DNA of 64,000 bases, taken from positions 1 through 64,000 of the forward strand of contig JAMCQN010000151.1 of the NCBI GenBank assembly GCA_023382055.1, written 5' to 3'. Each line of letters begins with the position of its first letter. The stretch's first letter is position 1. Shown one piece after another: positions 59,777 through 64,000 of the stretch. A program made the translations under genes and the position numbers. The DNA comes from Chloroflexota bacterium (lineage in GTDB: Bacteria; Chloroflexota; Anaerolineae; J036; Brachytrichaceae). The notes beneath the pieces were generated by a model. That model had not been told where the DNA came from. It searched no databases and saw nothing but the letters and a program-made list of their open reading frames with translations.

Positions 59777-61662
59777 CACAAACACTCGACCTTGCCAGGG
59801 CGCAGTATCGGCATAAATGGCTGCACCATTTCGCCATCGGCGATCCCTCCTGGGATACATTCGTGCGCGAGCCAGGGAATCCCATCTACACTGGCCGCCC
59901 GCCTTATGAATGGCCGGTGAATGGTTTCCTGTTTCGCGATCCGCCTGCTGGCCGCTGGCTGGCTTACATTGGACTCTATCCTCGCGGATACTGGCCGGCT
60001 GGGCCATGCCTGACCTTGCGCGAACGAACCGGCGGCGGCTGGGACGAAGCCGGGTTGGCAGTGCAGGGAGACGCCATGACATTCGATGGCGATGGCACGC
60101 GGGCAGGCGCAACGCCGGATGTCTCGATCGTTTATGCCGGTGGTCGCTACCATATGGTTTATGACTGGGCCAGCCCGGATAACGCGCGCGGCGGTATTGC
60201 TTACGCGTGGGCGGAGCAGCCGGAGGGGCCGTTCCAGCGCGCCGCGACGCCAATCCATGAGGATACCCGCCAGTCACCGCTATTGGGCATCTACGTACGC
60301 GCTTATGCGCCCACACTGATACAGCGGCAGAACGACTGGATCATTCTGCACGCCATGAGCACTGCCGGCAACGCGGGCGGTTCCTGGGCGATGGCATGCA
60401 TGGCTTCCAGCGCCCCGGACGGGCCCTATACCAGCCCCACCCTGCTGCTTTACCCGCAGTCAGACCGCTACCTGCCGCCGTTGATGGAGTATTACCCGGC
60501 ATTTACGCACGCCGGGTATGTCTACGCTCCCGCAACGTCGGTGGCGTTGAACCGCACTTTCCAGTGCCTGTTTCGCGCGCCGCTTGAGCTGGCGCATAAT
60601 CCCGAAGCATGGGAGCTTTATCAGCATGGCTCGATGTGGCATGCTATAGATTTGCCGTCGGAAGCTCAGGGTCTGTGGGGACAGACGTTTTCGGCGCAGG
60701 TCAACCCAAACGGCGTCATGCGCGCGTACTACACCAGCAAAACACGCGACGATATCGGCACGGTACATCTGGCGCAACGCCCCTGGGATCAACCGTACCA
60801 CGACGGTTTTGTCCTGTCGGCGCCGAACACCGGCGCATACGGGATCGTTCGTCAACACTATCGAACTTTCCGCCTGAAGATGTCTGTGGCTGCCGCCGGC
60901 AACTGGTCGATCTGCTGGGGGTGTCAGGCGCCTTTAGGCCCGGATCGTGTCACTGCGAATGCAGGCACTCATCCATTGATGCACCCGCACAAGATACAGT
61001 GGGACCGATCCGGCAATGACTGGAAGCTGCAAACATTGGATGAGACCGGCGAGTCGAGTCGTCAGAACGGTTTCTTCCCTCACCCGGCAGAAGGCAATGA
61101 GCAGGTGGAGATTACACAGGATGAGTTCAGCGCGACGGTTGAACTGAACGGGCAACTCATTTGTGTGGTGGCATATCCCGCACAATGCGGCCGGCTGCAG
61201 CTCATCGCCGAACAGGGGGCTATCCTGCAGGTGCACCAGTTCGAACTGGCAGGTTCTTCCGTCCAGTCGTCTGATTCGTGGCTCTCAACCGAGGCGCTGG
61301 CCGGAGCAGCTGAGAGCGCCGATGGCCGTGATTGGTGTTATATCGAAAATAGCGATTTCCGCTATGGCTTTGGTTACTTGAGTCACGCTGCCAAGGCGCG
61401 CGCAAAGTGGAACTATCTGGGCGGTTCATTCAAGCTGTATTCGCCGCGCGGACCTCAGTATGGTTGCGCCGATGTTGTCGTCGATGGACTTCGCGTCGCG
61501 CAGATCAACCTGCGCGCAGATACGCCACAGCGTTCTACCATCGTGCTATCGCATGACCTGCAGGATGGCTATCATGCCGTCGCCCTCATCGCACGGGATG
61601 ATATCATCCCATGCGATACGCTCGAGGTCAGATTCACGGAACCAGACTCACCGCGCGGGTGA
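59773..61662 (+). CDS. GH32/GH43-like beta-propeller glycosidase-type protein
   Basis: NPIYTGRPPYEWPVNGFLFRDPPAGRWLAYIGLYPRGYW, DVSIVYAGGRYHMVYDWASPDNARGGIAYAWAEQPEGPF, plus C-terminal beta-sandwich-like region. ATGA overlap with DUF2071 gene. Confidence 0.65.
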   Translation: MTQTLDLARAQYRHKWLHHFAIGDPSWDTFVREPGNPIYTGRPPYEWPVNGFLFRDPPAGRWLAYIGLYPRGYWPAGPCLTLRERTGGGWDEAGLAVQGDAMTFDGDGTRAGATPDVSIVYAGGRYHMVYDWASPDNARGGIAYAWAEQPEGPFQRAATPIHEDTRQSPLLGIYVRAYAPTLIQRQNDWIILHAMSTAGNAGGSWAMACMASSAPDGPYTSPTLLLYPQSDRYLPPLMEYYPAFTHAGYVYAPATSVALNRTFQCLFRAPLELAHNPEAWELYQHGSMWHAIDLPSEAQGLWGQTFSAQVNPNGVMRAYYTSKTRDDIGTVHLAQRPWDQPYHDGFVLSAPNTGAYGIVRQHYRTFRLKMSVAAAGNWSICWGCQAPLGPDRVTANAGTHPLMHPHKIQWDRSGNDWKLQTLDETGESSRQNGFFPHPAEGNEQVEITQDEFSATVELNGQLICVVAYPAQCGRLQLIAEQGAILQVHQFELAGSSVQSSDSWLSTEALAGAAESADGRDWCYIENSDFRYGFGYLSHAAKARAKWNYLGGSFKLYSPRGPQYGCADVVVDGLRVAQINLRADTPQRSTIVLSHDLQDGYHAVALIARDDIIPCDTLEVRFTEPDSPRG

Positions 61663-61678
61663 CGCCGCTTTCCGGACA

Positions 61679-62854
61679 CTAAGCCATTACCCCCTGCTGC
61701 CGCGCGTACTCCTTGATCGCATCCACAAAGATATCGACCTCCTCCGGCGTGTTGTAGGCCTGGATTGACAGGCGCGCCGACGGCCGCTCTCGCGATGGGT
61801 GAATGGGGATTTCCATCTTGTGCTCATCGAGCAACTGCTTGCCGAGATTACGCAGATCTACCGGCGGCAATGGCAGCGTCAACATCTGCGACCACCAGAG
61901 TGGCTGATGATCGACGGGACTGAGCGGTTGCAGATCGAAAGCCTCACAGATGCGCTGTTGCGCCTCGGCGGCCAATGCATGGCAGTCGGCGCGCACCTGC
62001 TCCCAGTGGTACTCCTTCTGGAAGCGGATGGCGTCCGGCACAGCCAGGAAGGCGGCGTTATCGCGCGTGCCCTGATACTGTTGGATATCGACGAAAGTCC
62101 TGGGATGGTCAGGGGTGCTGCGCCAGCCATGACTGACCACCAGAGGCTCCAGCATTCCCTGCGATTCGGGGCGCGCATAAAGGAACCCGGCGCCCTTGGG
62201 CGCGCATAGCCATTTGTGAAGGTTGCCGATATAGAAATCGGCGCCGATCTCATCCAGCCGCAGTGTCAACTGGCCCGGCGCGTGCGCGCCATCGATGAGC
62301 GTAATGATCCCCGCCTGCCTGGCGCGCCGGCAGATTTCCTGCGCCGGGAAAATCAGCGCCGTCGGCGAGGTGATATGGCTCATGGATATCACGCGCGTCT
62401 GCGGAGTTACGCCTTTCCAGAAGGTTTCGACAAAAGCTTCCTGCGTTGTCACAGGAAGCGGTATGGGATGGTTGATGTACTTGAATCCCAGCTTTTCCGC
62501 CATGAACTGCCAGTTGTTGTTCACAGCGCCATATTCGTGATCCGTAGTCAGGACTTCGTCGCCAGGTCCCAGCTTCAGGCTGCGAGTGACGACATTCATG
62601 CCGAAGGTTGCATTGGTTACAAACACCAGGTTATCAGCAGCGGCGCCGAGATAAGCCCCCAGATCCGCGCGCGCCTGAGCAAGCAGATCATTCACGCGGC
62701 GCTGGATGAACCTGACTGGATTGCGTTCCATCTCGCGTTGCCAGCGCTGGTAACTTTCGAACACGGGTCGAGGCGTAGCGCCAAATGAACCGTGGTTGAA
62801 GAAAATGACATCCTGATCCAGGAGAAATAACTGACGCAATGAATTCATGTTCAA
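61679..62854 (-). CDS. Class V aminotransferase, isopenicillin-N-epimerase-like
   Basis: FFNHGSFGATPRPVFESYQRWQREMERNPVRFIQRR, TLIDGAHAPGQLTLRLDEIGADFYIGNLHKWLCAPKGAGFLY. Confidence 0.93.
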   Translation of the reverse strand: MNMNSLRQLFLLDQDVIFFNHGSFGATPRPVFESYQRWQREMERNPVRFIQRRVNDLLAQARADLGAYLGAAADNLVFVTNATFGMNVVTRSLKLGPGDEVLTTDHEYGAVNNNWQFMAEKLGFKYINHPIPLPVTTQEAFVETFWKGVTPQTRVISMSHITSPTALIFPAQEICRRARQAGIITLIDGAHAPGQLTLRLDEIGADFYIGNLHKWLCAPKGAGFLYARPESQGMLEPLVVSHGWRSTPDHPRTFVDIQQYQGTRDNAAFLAVPDAIRFQKEYHWEQVRADCHALAAEAQQRICEAFDLQPLSPVDHQPLWWSQMLTLPLPPVDLRNLGKQLLDEHKMEIPIHPSRERPSARLSIQAYNTPEEVDIFVDAIKEYARQQGVMA

Positions 62855-62970
62855 TACACTTTTATTTGAGATATGCTGGCCTGATCAGCCCCCGCGCATT
62901 CCGTTAGTGGACGACACAGCGATGGCAGTATAAACCCAATCGGGGAACGCGGGTCTTGTTAAACGGGCGC

Positions 62971-63969
62971 TTAACTCAGCGGAAATTCCTCCGCAAGCGT
63001 TATCGGTCTGCCTTGTGCGATGGATCGTTTCAAACCCGCTTCGACCTGCAATTCCAGTAAGCCAAACCGACCGGGCACGGGAGGCGGCTCGCCATGCCGG
63101 ATTGATTCGAGATATGCCTGCACGGATTTGACAAACGAGCTGTTGTACTGGTCCCAGCGCGACCTGGCGCCATAGATGCGGTAACGCTCGATATCCATGC
63201 GCTTGTTATCCATGACTTCCAGATCGCCATCAAGGTCCTGCATGCGTATGCGTCCGCCTTCAAAGTTGAACGTCAACTCAAATAGCGGGAAGTCCCACGC
63301 CAGCGTTGTCGTACCGACCAGTGTGCCTGTAGCATCGTCCTGAGTCCGGAATGCGGCGGTGACGTCTCTGGCTCGCAGAAATGACATGCCGTGTTCGGTT
63401 GCGCCCTGTAGTGCGCTGATCTGTGCAATGGGACCGGCGAAGAAATGGACCAGGTCGATGCAGTGGCTCCAGCAGGCATAATGCACCAGCCCTGTCACAT
63501 TCAACACCTTGCCAAACTGGCGTTCGGAGACAATCCGGCGAGCCAGTTGCGAGTGTTCAAAAAAGCGGTAGTTGAACACCATCGCCGTCTGGCTGCCTTG
63601 TGCGTCAGCGCGTTGGATGATCTGGCGTCCATCGACAAAGTCCTGTTCGCTGACATGCTCCTGCCCTAACCGCGCCACCAGCGGTTTCTCGAAAAATAAC
63701 CGGCCTGGTTGTTGATCCAGGAGAGCGTTGGCAACATCAAAACGGTCGGTCTCGCGCGTCAACACAAGGATTGTCGCCGGGTTCCAATCGGCAAGCTCCT
63801 GTAACGAGCCAAACACTTCGCCGCCAAAGCGAGCGGCGCACGCATCGGCTTTGGCGCGGGTGCGGTTGTAATAACCCAGCGCAACATCCGGTTCAACTGC
63901 CAGGCACGGCAGGTAGTTATTCTCCGCAACTTTACCCGTTCCCACGACTGCTACTTTCAGTTTCGACAT
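62971..63969 (-). CDS. Gfo/Idh/MocA family oxidoreductase
   Basis: LKVAVVGTGKVAENNYLPCL, GRLFFEKPLVARLGQEHVSE, HSQLARRIVSERQFGKVLNVTGLVHYACWSHCIDLVHFFAG. Confidence 0.88.
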   Translation of the reverse strand: MSKLKVAVVGTGKVAENNYLPCLAVEPDVALGYYNRTRAKADACAARFGGEVFGSLQELADWNPATILVLTRETDRFDVANALLDQQPGRLFFEKPLVARLGQEHVSEQDFVDGRQIIQRADAQGSQTAMVFNYRFFEHSQLARRIVSERQFGKVLNVTGLVHYACWSHCIDLVHFFAGPIAQISALQGATEHGMSFLRARDVTAAFRTQDDATGTLVGTTTLAWDFPLFELTFNFEGGRIRMQDLDGDLEVMDNKRMDIERYRIYGARSRWDQYNSSFVKSVQAYLESIRHGEPPPVPGRFGLLELQVEAGLKRSIAQGRPITLAEEFPLS

Positions 63970-64000
63970 CCTGCTCCTGTTATACCCGCGTATTTCATGG

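Overview
This 64-kb chromosomal window has moderately high GC and very dense coding. I place it tentatively in Chloroflexota/Anaerolineae-like bacteria from gene content; that is inference only. I support about 60 protein-coding genes. I saw no rRNA, tRNA, CRISPR array, transposase or prophage. Housekeeping genes: scpA, an ettA-like ABC-F gene, an sbcC-like gene, trpC-trpF-trpB, udk, a trmI-like tRNA methyltransferase, ftsY, and prfB with a classic +1 programmed frameshift that the ORF track misses. These are interleaved with a large set of catabolic enzymes: 3 SDRs, 4 Gfo/Idh/MocA oxidoreductases, 3 AP-endonuclease-2-type sugar isomerase/epimerases, 3 tandem URO-D-fold proteins, 2 PIG-L deacetylases, 2 class-V aminotransferases, a NagB-like deaminase, RidA, an M20 peptidase, a D-threonine-aldolase/D-serine-dehydratase-like PLP enzyme, SMP-30, PhyH, GH4, aldose epimerase, a beta-propeller glycosidase-like protein and a FAD-less xanthine-dehydrogenase-type fusion. 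I recognised no transporter or transcription factor among them. Best candidates for something undescribed: (i) the minus-strand nine-gene amino-sugar/amino-acid-type catabolic run (2831-11060); (ii) the tandem URO-D trio, in which the middle member has HSDG where its neighbours have HSCG, with an isopropylmalate/tartrate-dehydrogenase-like gene and an AKR-like protein of unknown function (13075-18186); (iii) the overlapping sugar-processing cluster at 56614-61662; (iv) an orphan emfourin-like protease inhibitor and an orphan BrnA-like antitoxin; (v) a perfect 15-bp hairpin between two divergent genes, where no annotated transcript should end.
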